The notes under the pieces are model-generated. The model was not told the DNA's origin. It worked only from the letters and a program-made list of their open reading frames with translations, and ran no database searches. DNA of 64,000 nucleotides from JAGSOU01 sp049974865 (GTDB lineage: Bacteria > Pseudomonadota > Alphaproteobacteria > Rhodobacterales > Rhodobacteraceae): assembly GCA_049974865.1 (NCBI GenBank), contig JBNGCX010000010.1:1-64000 (forward strand), read 5' to 3'. The position numbers and the translations under genes were made by a program. Positions 1 to 7,399 of this stretch are shown piece after piece. The number at the start of each line of letters is the position of its first letter. Position 1 is the first letter of the stretch.

Positions 1-18
1 GGGGGGCGCGCGCCCCCC
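1..18. repeat. 18-bp GC palindrome, possible terminator stem
   Basis: Six G, a central CGCGCG and six C form a perfect palindrome. It lies 28 bp past the stop of the leftward membrane-protein gene, so it could be its transcription terminator. The window begins here, so any T-run that would follow on the minus strand cannot be seen. Confidence 0.4.
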
Positions 19-45
19 GTTTCCCGTTCCCGTGTGAGCGGCGGC

Positions 46-1257
46 TTATTCCGCCGGCACGCCCTGCGCCTGGGCCGGGCGGCCGAAATGGCGGCGGTTC
101 AGGTGGAGCACCAGCCAGATCATCGAGACCTGGAAGGCGATGGCGATCAGCGTGATGGCCCAGTAGCCGGTGCTGAACTTGGCGATCAGCCCGTTGGCGA
201 CCAGCCCCTTGTTCAGCCAGAAATGGGTCATCACAGACAGCGCCACGCCGGGGCACACCAGCGCGTAGGCGCCCGGCGAGTTCTCGGCCCCGAACAGGTA
301 GTGCTGGAAATAGCCCTGGCGGCGCAGCACCAGCAGGCCCAGCAGCAGGAAGACCACCTGCACCGACAGCATGCGGCTGAGAAAGACCAGCGTGTCGATC
401 GGGTCGCTATGGGCCCCGAAGGTGACATGCATGCCGTGCTCCTGGCGCATGAACATGATGCCCAGCACGGTCATGATCGGGACGACCACCAGCAGGGTGG
501 GGCCGGCCTCCTTCGCGGTGCCGTAATGCAGCATCGAGTTGAAGCCGGTGATGGCGGCGATGATCGCGTAGATGGTCGCGGTCACACCGAAGAAGGTGGA
601 GCCGATCAGGCCCACGCCCACGGTCAGCGGCGTGGTGCTCATCGCCGCCGGGGCGGCGAACCCCACGGCCACCATGGACAGGGCGAAGGCGGGCAGGAGC
701 TGGGCGAAGGAATTATGCGCGGTCACGTCGAACACGCCGCCCTTGGTCAGCACCCGGCCAAGGAAATCGGCGAGTTGCCGGAACGCCAGCCACCCGGCCA
801 GGCCGAAGGCCACCAGCGCCATGGGGAAGAGGTATTCGACCACGCTCCACAGCCCCGGCACGTAGACCATGCCCAGGATGAAACCCACGTTGATGGTCAT
901 GGCGATGGCCAGCGGCATCGCCAGAAGCTGCGTTTCGGCGTTGGAGTTGGTGAACTCTTCGAAGGCCTTGGACTGGCGGAACCTGCGATAGGCGCCGATG
1001 TTCCAGATCAACATCTTGATGTTGATGAAGGCGAAGGCGGTGATGCCGATATAGGCGACCGCTATCGCGATCTGTTGCGGCAGGAAGCCCGCCGAAAAGG
1101 CCGCGGCGATGTCTTCGAAGACCGGCACCGGCTGGTTGGGGTGTTTCACCCAGAAGAACAGGTACATGAAGAAGGTGACGGCCAGGCCGCCGGCCCCCAG
1201 CGAGGCGAGGAAGTAGAGCGGCGAGTAACGATCCGCGGGGCGAGTCGAGGGTTGCAT
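46..1257 (-). CDS. TsoY-like polytopic membrane protein (Cys form)
   Basis: Integral membrane protein of 403 residues with about nine or ten hydrophobic segments and short loops. The N-terminal YSPLYFLASLGAGGLAVTFF block, the WNIGAYRRFRQ loop and the late YALVCPGVAL segment resemble, from memory, the TsoY family, in which some members carry selenocysteine. The Cys in ALVCPG would be the natural equivalent position, but I cannot align it here. The start is the ATG at 1257: AGGAG sits 7 nt upstream, whereas an ATG six codons earlier lacks a site and itself contains that ribosome binding sequence. The gene is divergent from the lipoprotein gene across a 124-bp gap that holds a CtrA site. Function of the family is not established. 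Another anion-channel or transporter family is the main alternative. Confidence 0.6.
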   Translation of the reverse strand: MQPSTRPADRYSPLYFLASLGAGGLAVTFFMYLFFWVKHPNQPVPVFEDIAAAFSAGFLPQQIAIAVAYIGITAFAFINIKMLIWNIGAYRRFRQSKAFEEFTNSNAETQLLAMPLAIAMTINVGFILGMVYVPGLWSVVEYLFPMALVAFGLAGWLAFRQLADFLGRVLTKGGVFDVTAHNSFAQLLPAFALSMVAVGFAAPAAMSTTPLTVGVGLIGSTFFGVTATIYAIIAAITGFNSMLHYGTAKEAGPTLLVVVPIMTVLGIMFMRQEHGMHVTFGAHSDPIDTLVFLSRMLSVQVVFLLLGLLVLRRQGYFQHYLFGAENSPGAYALVCPGVALSVMTHFWLNKGLVANGLIAKFSTGYWAITLIAIAFQVSMIWLVLHLNRRHFGRPAQAQGVPAE

Positions 1258-1342
1258 GTCTGCACTCCTTAACATTCGAGATTTGGAATATGTTTAAGCG
1301 CAATAACATTCATCCAAAATGCGTCATTTGGAAGCGCGGCGG

Positions 1343-1357
1343 TTAAACTCCTGTTAA
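1343..1357. promoter_or_regulatory. CtrA full binding site TTAA-N7-TTAA
   Basis: Two TTAA half sites are separated by exactly seven bases (actcctg), the classic alphaproteobacterial CtrA consensus. The site lies 25 bp before the lipoprotein start and 86 bp before the divergent membrane-protein start. TTAA is rare in this GC-rich DNA, which makes a chance full site unlikely but not impossible. Confidence 0.55.
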
Positions 1358-1381
1358 TCCGGCGGTCGCCATTCTCCACCC

Positions 1382-1702
1382 ATGCGGCTGGAAGGGGCCA
1401 TGGGCCTGATACTCGCCCTGGGAGTTTTGATGCTGGCGGGCTGTGACAGCCCGGCGCTGGACATGCGCGGCGCCATTCGCCGGCGCGTCGAGGTCGCAGG
1501 CAGCCAGTTCAGCGTGCATATCCTCGGCGACCGGGCCGAGGCCATCCGCCTGAATGTCGAGACCGGCCGCAGGGCGCGCGCCGTGATGGCCCGCGGCTTT
1601 GTCGCCATCGAGCGCGCCTCGGGTTGCCGGATCGTGCCGGGCAGTTTCGAGGGCGACCCGGCCCTCATGCGCGCGCGAGTCGCTTGCACCGGCGAGGGCT
1701 GA
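1382..1702 (+). CDS. small predicted lipoprotein
   Basis: A 106-residue protein of unknown function. Residues 1-20 form a signal peptide ending in the lipobox LAGC, so Cys21 should be lipidated by Lgt (encoded at 42198) and the protein anchored in the membrane. The mature part is short and basic-acidic mixed, with no domain I recognise; two Cys in the body (in SGCRI and VACTG) could pair. A second ATG at 1400 has a better ribosome binding sequence (GGAAGG), but starting there would leave the signal peptide without a positive charge, so 1382 is kept. A perfect CtrA site is 25 bp upstream, suggesting cell-cycle or motility-type control. Confidence 0.65.
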   Translation: MRLEGAMGLILALGVLMLAGCDSPALDMRGAIRRRVEVAGSQFSVHILGDRAEAIRLNVETGRRARAVMARGFVAIERASGCRIVPGSFEGDPALMRARVACTGEG

Positions 1703-1876
1703 GCCCGATTCCCTCGGTCGCGGGGTCGCGGTATGCCCGGCGGCCACAAGATCGGCGGGCTATTCCCAATATTTTGTGGATAAGTCGCCGAATTTTGGCA
1801 GATGCTGGGGTGAGTGCTTGACTCGCGACCGCTCTGTCCGAAGGATTTGAAACCCGAGGAATCGAATGGTTTCAAC
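1703..1876. other. gap before smc with DnaA-type box
   Basis: No gene is seen. At 1775-1783 the sequence TGTGGATAA is a perfect reverse-orientation DnaA box. It is embedded in a 17-bp motif (CAATATTTTGTGGATAA, 1767-1783) that recurs with one mismatch at 41728-41744. Confidence 0.5.
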
Positions 1877-4381
1877 GTGCGCTTCACCCGCCTCAGACTC
1901 AACGGCTTCAAAAGCTTCGTCGACCCGACCGATCTGCTGATCGCCGACGGGCTGACCGGCGTTGTCGGCCCCAATGGCTGCGGCAAGTCCAACCTGTTGG
2001 AGGCGCTGCGCTGGGTGATGGGCGAGAACCGCCCCACCGCCATGCGCGGCGGCGGCATGGAGGACGTGATCTTCGCCGGGGCGGCCAGCCGGCCGGCGCG
2101 CAATTTCGCCGAGGTCAGCCTGCAGGTCGACAACACCGAGCGGCTGGCCCCAGCCGGGTTCAACGAATCCGACATGCTGGACATCGTGCGCCGTATCACT
2201 CGCGACGCGGGCTCGGCCTACAAGGTCAACGGCAAGGACGTGCGGGCGCGGGACGTGCAGATGCTGTTCGCCGATGCCTCGACCGGGGCCCATTCGCCGG
2301 CGCTGGTGCGGCAGGGCCAGATTTCCGAATTGATCAACGCCAAGCCCAAGGCCCGGCGGCGCATCCTTGAGGAGGCGGCGGGGATCTCCGGCCTCTACCA
2401 GCGCCGGCACGAGGCCGAGCTGAAGCTCAAGGGCGCCGAGAGCAACCTGGCCCGCGTCGACGACCTCGTCGAGCAGCTTGCCAGCCAGTTGGCGCAGCTG
2501 GCGCGCCAGGCCCGGCAGGCTGCGCGTTACCGTGAGATCGGGGCGCAGCTGCGGCAGGCCGAGGGGTTGCTGCTCTACCGTCGCTGGAAAGAGGCCGACG
2601 AACTGCGCGCCAAGGCCGAGGCCGAACTGCGCGAGATAGTCACCTCCGCCGCGCAGGCCGAGGCGGCCGCGCGGCAGGCCGCCAGGACGCGCGCGGCGCG
2701 CGACGAGGCGCTGCCGCCCCTGCGCGAGGAAGAGGCGATCGCCACCGCCGTGCTCCAGCGGCTGCAGGTCCAGCGCGACACGCTGAACGACCAGGAGGCC
2801 CGCGCCCGCCAGATGATCGAGACCCTGACCGCGCGGATCGAGCAGCTCTCGCGCGACATGGAGCGCGAGGCGGGCCTGAACCGCGACGCCGGCGAGACCA
2901 TCGAGAAACTGGAATGGGAGCAGGCCCAGCTCGAAAAGGCCGGGCAGGGGCACGAGGAGCGGCTGGAGGCGGCGGCCGAGGCCGCGCGCGAGGCGGCCTC
3001 GGTGCTGCAATCACGCGAGGCGGCGCTGACCGAGCTGACCGAGGACGTGGCGCGGCTGGCTGCCCGCCACCAGTCCGCCCACAGGCTGCAAGAGGACGCC
3101 ACCAAGACGCTGGCCCGCCACGAGGGCGAGGCCGCCAAGGCCCGCGAGGCGGTGGAGGCCGCAAAGGCAGCCGAAGCGCAGGCGGCGGAGGCCGTGGACG
3201 AGGCGCAGGCCGCTCAGGAAGAGGCCGTGGATCGTGCCGAGCAGGCCGAGGCAACGCTGCAGGAGGCCGACGAGGCCCGCGCCGAGGCCCAGGCGCGCGA
3301 GGCCGATGCCCGCGCCGAGCATTCCGAGGCCGAAGGCGAGGCCAGCGCGCTGCGCGCCGAGGTGGCCGCGCTGGCCCGGCTGGTGGAGAGGGACACTGCC
3401 GAAGGCGGCCAGATCCTCGACCGGCTGCGGGTGGAGCCGGGCTATGAAAAGGCGCTGGGCGCGGCGCTGGCCGACGACCTGCGCGCGCCCGAGATCGAGG
3501 CAGAGGCGGCCTCGGGCTGGGCGCTGCTGCCCGGCTACGGCCAGCCCCAACTTCTGCCCGAGGGCGTGGCGGCGCTGAGCAATTACGTCTCGGCCCCCGA
3601 GGTCCTGACCCGCCGGATGGGCCAGATCGGGCTGGTGGACCGCGCCGACGGCCCCCGCCTGCAGCCGCAACTCCAGCCGGGCCAGCGTCTGGTCAGCATC
3701 GAGGGCGACTTGTGGCGCTGGGACGGCTTCCGCGCCGGCGCCGAGGACGCGCCCTCGGCCGCGGCGCTGCGGCTGCAACAGCTCAACCGGCTGGTGGAAC
3801 TCAAGCGCGACCTCGAAGAGGCCAATGCGCGCGCCGCGGGCGCGGCGCAGGCGCACGAGATGCTGACGAAACGGCTGGCCGATCTGACCGAGGCCGACAA
3901 GCGCGCCCGCCAGGCCCGGCGCGATGCCGATGTCCTGGTGGCCGAGGCCGGGCGCAAGCTGAGCCGGGCCGAATCCGACCGCTCGATCGCGGCGACCAAG
4001 CTGGAATCGGCGCAACTGGCCGTGGGCCGCCACGACGAAGAGGCCCATGCCGCCCGGCAGAGGCTGCGCGAGGCCGAGGCGGCAGTGGCCGACCTGGGCG
4101 ATCTCGACACCGCCCGCGACCTGGCGCAGGACGCCCTGTCCCAGCGCCTGGCCGCCTGCGTCAACATTCTCCCCGAGGTGGTCAGCCTGTTCCACTGGGA
4201 GGGCGAGACCGAGGAGGAGGTCGAGGTGCAGATTATCTTCAAGACCACCGAGGGCTGCCGCGAGGCCCTCGTCGCCCTGATCGAGGCCGACCACCCCTAC
4301 GACCTGCCCGTCATCACCTGGGAGGAGGTTGGCACGACCCGCGCCGCGGCCGACTGGCTGCGGATGGAACTCGGCGACTAG
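1877..4381 (+). CDS. SMC N-terminal two thirds fused in frame to CutA C-terminus
   Basis: The first 750 or so residues are chromosome-segregation SMC: the FKSFVDPT strand, Walker A GPNGCGKSN, Q-loop region, coiled coil and then the hinge (about residues 505-625). After only about 130 residues of returning coiled coil the protein changes into CutA: QRLAACVNILP, a LFHWEG strand, KTTEGCREAL and HPYDLPVI, ending 75 residues later. The SMC signature motif (LSGGE), Walker B and D-loop are therefore absent, and CutA lacks its first strand. Bacterial SMC is normally about 1150 residues and CutA about 105. The SMC start is taken as GTG 1877 (VRFTRLRLNGFKSF, the usual family start); an in-frame GTG at 1814 is also open. 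The product should not work as a complete SMC ATPase. It is either a real deletion between neighbouring smc and cutA genes or an assembly misjoin. Confidence 0.85.
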   Translation: MRFTRLRLNGFKSFVDPTDLLIADGLTGVVGPNGCGKSNLLEALRWVMGENRPTAMRGGGMEDVIFAGAASRPARNFAEVSLQVDNTERLAPAGFNESDMLDIVRRITRDAGSAYKVNGKDVRARDVQMLFADASTGAHSPALVRQGQISELINAKPKARRRILEEAAGISGLYQRRHEAELKLKGAESNLARVDDLVEQLASQLAQLARQARQAARYREIGAQLRQAEGLLLYRRWKEADELRAKAEAELREIVTSAAQAEAAARQAARTRAARDEALPPLREEEAIATAVLQRLQVQRDTLNDQEARARQMIETLTARIEQLSRDMEREAGLNRDAGETIEKLEWEQAQLEKAGQGHEERLEAAAEAAREAASVLQSREAALTELTEDVARLAARHQSAHRLQEDATKTLARHEGEAAKAREAVEAAKAAEAQAAEAVDEAQAAQEEAVDRAEQAEATLQEADEARAEAQAREADARAEHSEAEGEASALRAEVAALARLVERDTAEGGQILDRLRVEPGYEKALGAALADDLRAPEIEAEAASGWALLPGYGQPQLLPEGVAALSNYVSAPEVLTRRMGQIGLVDRADGPRLQPQLQPGQRLVSIEGDLWRWDGFRAGAEDAPSAAALRLQQLNRLVELKRDLEEANARAAGAAQAHEMLTKRLADLTEADKRARQARRDADVLVAEAGRKLSRAESDRSIAATKLESAQLAVGRHDEEAHAARQRLREAEAAVADLGDLDTARDLAQDALSQRLAACVNILPEVVSLFHWEGETEEEVEVQIIFKTTEGCREALVALIEADHPYDLPVITWEEVGTTRAAADWLRMELGD
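4100..4130 (+). other. estimated smc/cutA junction
   Basis: SMC-like text ends near LGDLDTAR and CutA helix 1 begins near ARDLAQDALSQRLAAC. The shared Ala-Arg-Asp codons may be short homology at the joint. The reading frame is continuous, with no stop or frameshift across it. Confidence 0.6.
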
Positions 4382-4407
4382 CGCGCCCGCCACGGGCGCG
4401 CATTCCT

Positions 4408-4451
4408 CATATCCGGTTCATATGCGGGTCATATGGAATTCATATGCGGGT
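4408..4451. repeat. four tandem 11-bp CATAT repeats
   Basis: Four consecutive 11-bp units each begin CATAT: 4408-4418, 4419-4429, 4430-4440 and 4441-4451. Units two and four are identical (CATATGCGGGT). The array fills the gap between the convergent smc-cutA and yigZ stops and ends exactly where the yigZ stop codon begins. It is AT-richer than everything around it. Confidence 0.8.
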
Positions 4452-4808
4452 TCAGCGCCTCTCCAGCGCCTCGAGATAGACCCGCACCGCCTCGGCCACG
4501 TGGCGGAAACGGTCGCCGCCCAGATGCTTGCCGCCATACCAGCGGGTGACCACGATGACGTGGTTTTCCAGGCCCTCGCTTTCCAGCATGCGCAGGATGA
4601 TGGCGCCCGCGCCGCCCTCTCCGTCGTCGGATTTTGCCGGGCCGTCGGGCAGCAGCGCGGCCCAGCTGTTATGCGTGGCCCGCGCGTATTTCTTTTTTCT
4701 TTTCAGCTCTTTGAGGAAAGCCTCCACCGCCTCGCGCGTGTCCGCGGACCCGCCCGACACCGCGTATTTCGAGCCGCGGTCGGAGATGACATTCTCGATC
4801 TGGAGCAA
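4452..4808 (-). CDS. YigZ/IMPACT (UPF0029) family protein
   Basis: A 118-residue protein carrying only the N-terminal UPF0029 domain: SDRGSKYAV at the start, ATHNSWAALL in the middle, then DDGEGGAGAIILRML and VVTRWYGGKHLGGDRF, the family hallmark. The usual C-terminal DUF1949 domain of E. coli YigZ (about 200 residues) is absent. The proposed start is TTG at 4808, because no ATG or GTG lies close before the conserved block and the upstream DUF6455 gene stops only 2 nt earlier. This makes it the last gene of the DUF6455 transcript. The molecular role of bacterial members is poorly defined; the eukaryotic relative IMPACT modulates translation stress signalling. Confidence 0.8.
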   Translation of the reverse strand: MLQIENVISDRGSKYAVSGGSADTREAVEAFLKELKRKKKYARATHNSWAALLPDGPAKSDDGEGGAGAIILRMLESEGLENHVIVVTRWYGGKHLGGDRFRHVAEAVRVYLEALERR

Positions 4809-4810
4809 GC

Positions 4811-5065
4811 TTACTCGGCCAGGTGCGCAAACAGGTCGCGGTTGCGGCAGTAGGGCGGCGCCACGTCGGCGTGCGCGTTTTCCTTCTGCCACTCCACGCA
4901 GGCCTCGACATTATCGCAATGCGTGCAGCGAACCAGCGCATCCCGGTAATCCTGCGCCCGGATGTGACGCTCCGCCACCTCCTCGCCCAGGTCCACGCCA
5001 ACGCGCTCGGCCATGCCGCTCATCAGCTCCGAGTGGCGGTCGATCTTCTTGAAAAAACCGATCAT
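4811..5065 (-). CDS. DUF6455 family four-Cys protein (copy A)
   Basis: An 84-residue soluble protein of a family found mainly in Rhodobacterales. It starts MIGFFKKIDRHSELM with GGAGG 5 nt before the ATG. The second half holds CTHC, a Cys five residues later followed by W, then a Cys in PPYCRNRD: the pattern C-x2-C-x5-C-x2-W-x14-C shared by all three copies here. Such spacing suggests a metal or redox site, but no ligand is shown by the sequence. An FNR-like box lies 54 bp upstream (5119-5132), so this copy may have its own promoter as well as read-through from the two copies upstream. Confidence 0.8.
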   Translation of the reverse strand: MIGFFKKIDRHSELMSGMAERVGVDLGEEVAERHIRAQDYRDALVRCTHCDNVEACVEWQKENAHADVAPPYCRNRDLFAHLAE

Positions 5066-5118
5066 CTCATCCTCCGATCTTGTCCCGGGCAACCTGCAGC
5101 ACCATCGCGGGGCGCGAC

Positions 5119-5132
5119 ATGATCCAGATCAA
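5119..5132. promoter_or_regulatory. FNR-type box, one mismatch
   Basis: ATGAT-CCAG-ATCAA differs at one base from the FNR/FnrL consensus TTGAT-N4-ATCAA. It sits in the 92-bp gap between DUF6455 copies B and A, 54 bp before the start of copy A. Confidence 0.5.
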
Positions 5133-5157
5133 ATTGTTGCAAATGCAACCGGTTGGA

Positions 5158-5418
5158 TCATTCCGATTCGCGCAGCCCGTCCAGCATCGGCCCGATGGCG
5201 CAGAAGGCGGGCTGCCTCTCGGCCCCGGCGCCGTTGACGGCCAGCCAGTCGAGGCAGCGCTGGTGATACGGGCAATGACAGCATTCGGCGATGGCCAGGG
5301 CATAGTCGGCGCGGCTGATCCGCCCGTCCTGCAGGGCGGTGTTCAGGTTCACCCCCACCGCCCGCGCCATGCCCTGGGTCATCCAGAAATGACGCGACAA
5401 CCGTCCGGTCTCTTCCAT
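5158..5418 (-). CDS. DUF6455 family four-Cys protein (copy B)
   Basis: Paralogue of its two neighbours, 86 residues. It begins MEETGRLSRHFWMTQGMARAVGV and carries CCHC, then Cys and W, then a last Cys in PAFCAIGP, matching the four-Cys pattern of copies A and C. The chosen ATG at 5418 has GGAGG 5 nt upstream; the ATG four codons earlier overlaps that ribosome binding sequence. Only 18 nt separate it from copy C, so the two are co-transcribed. The three copies differ substantially from each other, which points to old duplication and not a recent repeat. Confidence 0.8.
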   Translation of the reverse strand: MEETGRLSRHFWMTQGMARAVGVNLNTALQDGRISRADYALAIAECCHCPYHQRCLDWLAVNGAGAERQPAFCAIGPMLDGLRESE

Positions 5419-5436
5419 CCTGTCCTCCATCGGCGG

Positions 5437-5697
5437 TCAGCCCCGGCGCATTGCCTCCAGCCTGTCGCGGTTGCGGCAATAGGGCGGCGGCGCCTCGGCC
5501 CCCTGCCCGTCACGCTCCGCCAGCCACTGGCGGCACGCCCCGGGCTCCTCGCAACTCACGCAGCGATAGACGGTGATCTCCATCTCGTCGGGGGGCAGCC
5601 GGCCCGACTGGACCTCCAGGTCCAGATCCACCCCCAACGCGTCGGCCATCCGGCCGAGCAGGTCTTCGTGACCGTCAAATCTGCGGCAGCTGGACAT
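5437..5697 (-). CDS. DUF6455 family four-Cys protein (copy C)
   Basis: First gene of the DUF6455 run, 86 residues. Conserved features are FDGHEDLLGRMADALGVDL, the RCVSC pair, Cys-x2-W (ACRQW) and PPPYCRNRDRL. The start is ATG 5697, which has a strong AAGGAGG ribosome binding site nearby; the longer open frame upstream has none. An FNR-like dyad centred about 80 bp upstream (5771-5784) suggests oxygen- or nitric-oxide-linked expression of the whole cluster. The family function is unknown. Confidence 0.8.
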   Translation of the reverse strand: MSSCRRFDGHEDLLGRMADALGVDLDLEVQSGRLPPDEMEITVYRCVSCEEPGACRQWLAERDGQGAEAPPPYCRNRDRLEAMRRG

Positions 5698-5770
5698 CGC
5701 ACTGCCTCCTTCGCTTGTGTATCCTCCTGCGCCTTCTTTCCTAGGTAACCAGCAAAGCGCGCGCCCCGCA

Positions 5771-5784
5771 TTGACACGCATCAA
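5771..5784. promoter_or_regulatory. FNR-type box upstream of DUF6455 cluster
   Basis: TTGAC-ACGC-ATCAA is one base away from the FNR/FnrL consensus dyad. It lies 73 bp before the start of DUF6455 copy C and 58 bp before the divergent small gene at 5843, so it could serve either direction. Confidence 0.6.
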
Positions 5785-5842
5785 ACCACGCCGGGATGCC
5801 TTTGCGGTTCACAGCCGCCCGCCCAGGCGCTAGCCTGTTGCC

Positions 5843-6088
5843 ATGTTTACAATCGAGCATGAATTCGACTCGACCGTCGTGACCCTCGTGGACGAGGGCA
5901 CGGGCCACCTGCACGAGGATGTCACCATCCATGCCTTCGAGGATTGCGTGACCGTCGAGCAGCTCGACCCGCGCACCGACAGGGTGCAGAAGATCACCTT
6001 GTCGCAGGTGCAGCTCAACGAACTCGCCGCCGCGCTCGACCTGCCCGAGGGAATCTACCGCCTGTCGCGCCCCGGCGACGAAACCTAG
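5843..6088 (+). CDS. conserved hypothetical protein, roseobacter type
   Basis: An 81-residue acidic protein with no signal peptide or membrane segment. It reads MFTIEHEFDSTVVTLVDEG, then FEDCVTVEQLDPRTDRVQKI and a final LNELAAALDLPEGIYRL; similar short proteins occur in other Rhodobacteraceae, from memory, without known role. The gene is divergent from the DUF6455 cluster across a gap with an FNR-like box, and its stop overlaps the convergent DUF167 gene by 4 nt. Confidence 0.65.
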   Translation: MFTIEHEFDSTVVTLVDEGTGHLHEDVTIHAFEDCVTVEQLDPRTDRVQKITLSQVQLNELAAALDLPEGIYRLSRPGDET

Positions 6089-6342
6089 CCCAGCACGCGG
6101 AACGTCTTGTCCCGCCCGCTCTGGCCGCGCACCAGCTCAAGCCGCGATTTCGGCACCCCCACCGCCTTGGCCAGCAGCTTGACCACCGCGGCATTCGCCT
6201 TGCCGCCCTCGGGCACCGTGGTCACGTAGACCCTGATCTGGCCCTCCTCGCGCGTGATCGCGTTGCGCGAGGCCTTGGGCGTCACGCGCAGGGCGATCTC
6301 GGTGCCGGGGGCGGACAGGTCGGACAGGTCAGGCAGTTTCAC
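6085..6342 (-). CDS. DUF167 (YggU) family protein
   Basis: An 85-residue protein with the complete small DUF167 fold: IALRVTPKASRNAI, VYVTTVPEGGKANAAVVKLLAKAVGVPKSRLELVRGQSGRDKTFRV. The block EGGKANAAV followed by a Lys-rich helix and the GxxGRxK-type end are the family signature. Length matches the family. The function is unknown; members are soluble and widespread. The start ATG at 6342 is followed by a proline-rich leader typical of the alphaproteobacterial members. Confidence 0.85.
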   Translation of the reverse strand: MKLPDLSDLSAPGTEIALRVTPKASRNAITREEGQIRVYVTTVPEGGKANAAVVKLLAKAVGVPKSRLELVRGQSGRDKTFRVLG

Positions 6343-6709
6343 GGGTTCCCTCCGTCAGCGGTCTCGTCCCGGCCTAGCGCGGCCGCCTCCAAGCGCGCAA
6401 GCGCGCCCCTTCCTCTGTTCGCAAATATTCCCGCCGCCGTCACTTCCGGTTTTGGAACCGTGGATTGGCCTTCCCTCGCTTGCCCGGGAGAGTTTGGAAA
6501 GCGCCACAGTCCCCTGCAGCGGCCGACGTGGAAAAGACGTGAGACCGTCGAGATGACCGGCGGCTACGGGAGCAAGGAGCCTGCCCAGAGGCCAGAACGC
6601 GGGCGGCGAGGGAGCGCGGCTCGTCAAGCGACCGAAGGCATGGAGGTTCAACCGCGAAGCCAGTGGATCGTTTCGCACCCGAGCCGGCCGAACTGTCAAA
6701 TCAGGCCGG
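6343..6709. other. gene-free stretch
   Basis: About 370 bp between DUF167 and the HxlR-type gene with no supportable gene, RNA or repeat. It marks the left edge of the accessory-looking block. I saw no tRNA remnant or direct repeat. Confidence 0.5.
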
Positions 6710-7399
6710 TCACGGGACGCATTTTTTCTGGGCGGCAAACGGGCTCAGGCCCAGCCATGTCTGGATGTTGGAAGCGATCTCGCGCTGGCCATCGAACTGG
6801 AACCTGTCGCCGGCGGCCTTCACGGTGGTCAGCCCCATCCACACTTCCGTCATGGTCCGGAGATCGGTCGTGACATACAGGTCCACCTCGAACCCCGGAT
6901 CGGAGAGACAGAGATCGACCTCACCGGTTGGTTCCACCACCAGCCACCAGTTTCGCTTGGCGCGGGGCAGGTCGGGATATCGAAACTGCAGAACCGTCCG
7001 CCGCCGCGGCAGGGGCGCAGGGTCCAGGTTGCGGCGCATGTCCCACATCAGAAGGGACGCGTCTAGGTTTTCCAGCGACGGCTCGGACCGCACCCATTTC
7101 TGCCCCCAGAGTCCGAAGGCCTCAACCACCGGGAGAAGGTCGCGCCCGGCCTGTGTCAGGACGTAATCCACATTTTGCGTTCCGGGCACCGGCCGGCGAT
7201 CGACGATACCCGCCGCCTCCAATTCCCGCAGGCGCTGCGCCAGCAGAGTGCGCGACATTCGGGGCACGCCGCGGCGCAGGTCGTTGAACCGCCTGGAGCC
7301 CGCGACAAGCTCGCGAACCAGCACCATCGTCCATCTCGTGCAGAGAATTTCAGCCGCCATCGCGACCGGGCAGAATTGGTTGTAGCTGGCGTTGGCCAT
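6710..7399 (-). CDS. HxlR-type winged-helix regulator with SCP2-like tail
   Basis: A 229-residue transcription factor. Residues 5-105 are an HxlR winged helix: YNQFCPVAMAAEILCTRWTMVLVREL, RRFNDLRRGVPRMSRTLLAQRLREL and the wing VDYVLTQAGRDLLPVV. Plain HxlR proteins are 100-150 residues; this one continues with a roughly 100-residue tail (WLVVEPTGEVDLCLSDPGFEVDLYVTTDL...) that looks like an SCP2/sterol-carrier-type ligand pocket, as in several longer members. The start at 7399 is preceded by GAGAGGAG; the open frame extends further but without a site. It is divergent from the flavoprotein oxidase at 7627, which it probably controls. Confidence 0.8.
   Translation of the reverse strand: MANASYNQFCPVAMAAEILCTRWTMVLVRELVAGSRRFNDLRRGVPRMSRTLLAQRLRELEAAGIVDRRPVPGTQNVDYVLTQAGRDLLPVVEAFGLWGQKWVRSEPSLENLDASLLMWDMRRNLDPAPLPRRRTVLQFRYPDLPRAKRNWWLVVEPTGEVDLCLSDPGFEVDLYVTTDLRTMTEVWMGLTTVKAAGDRFQFDGQREIASNIQTWLGLSPFAAQKKCVP

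Noticed and set aside
34..1272. 412-codon open frame opposite the TsoY-like gene
   Set aside because: His/Gly-rich antisense translation; the opposite strand has the membrane protein with a proper ribosome site.
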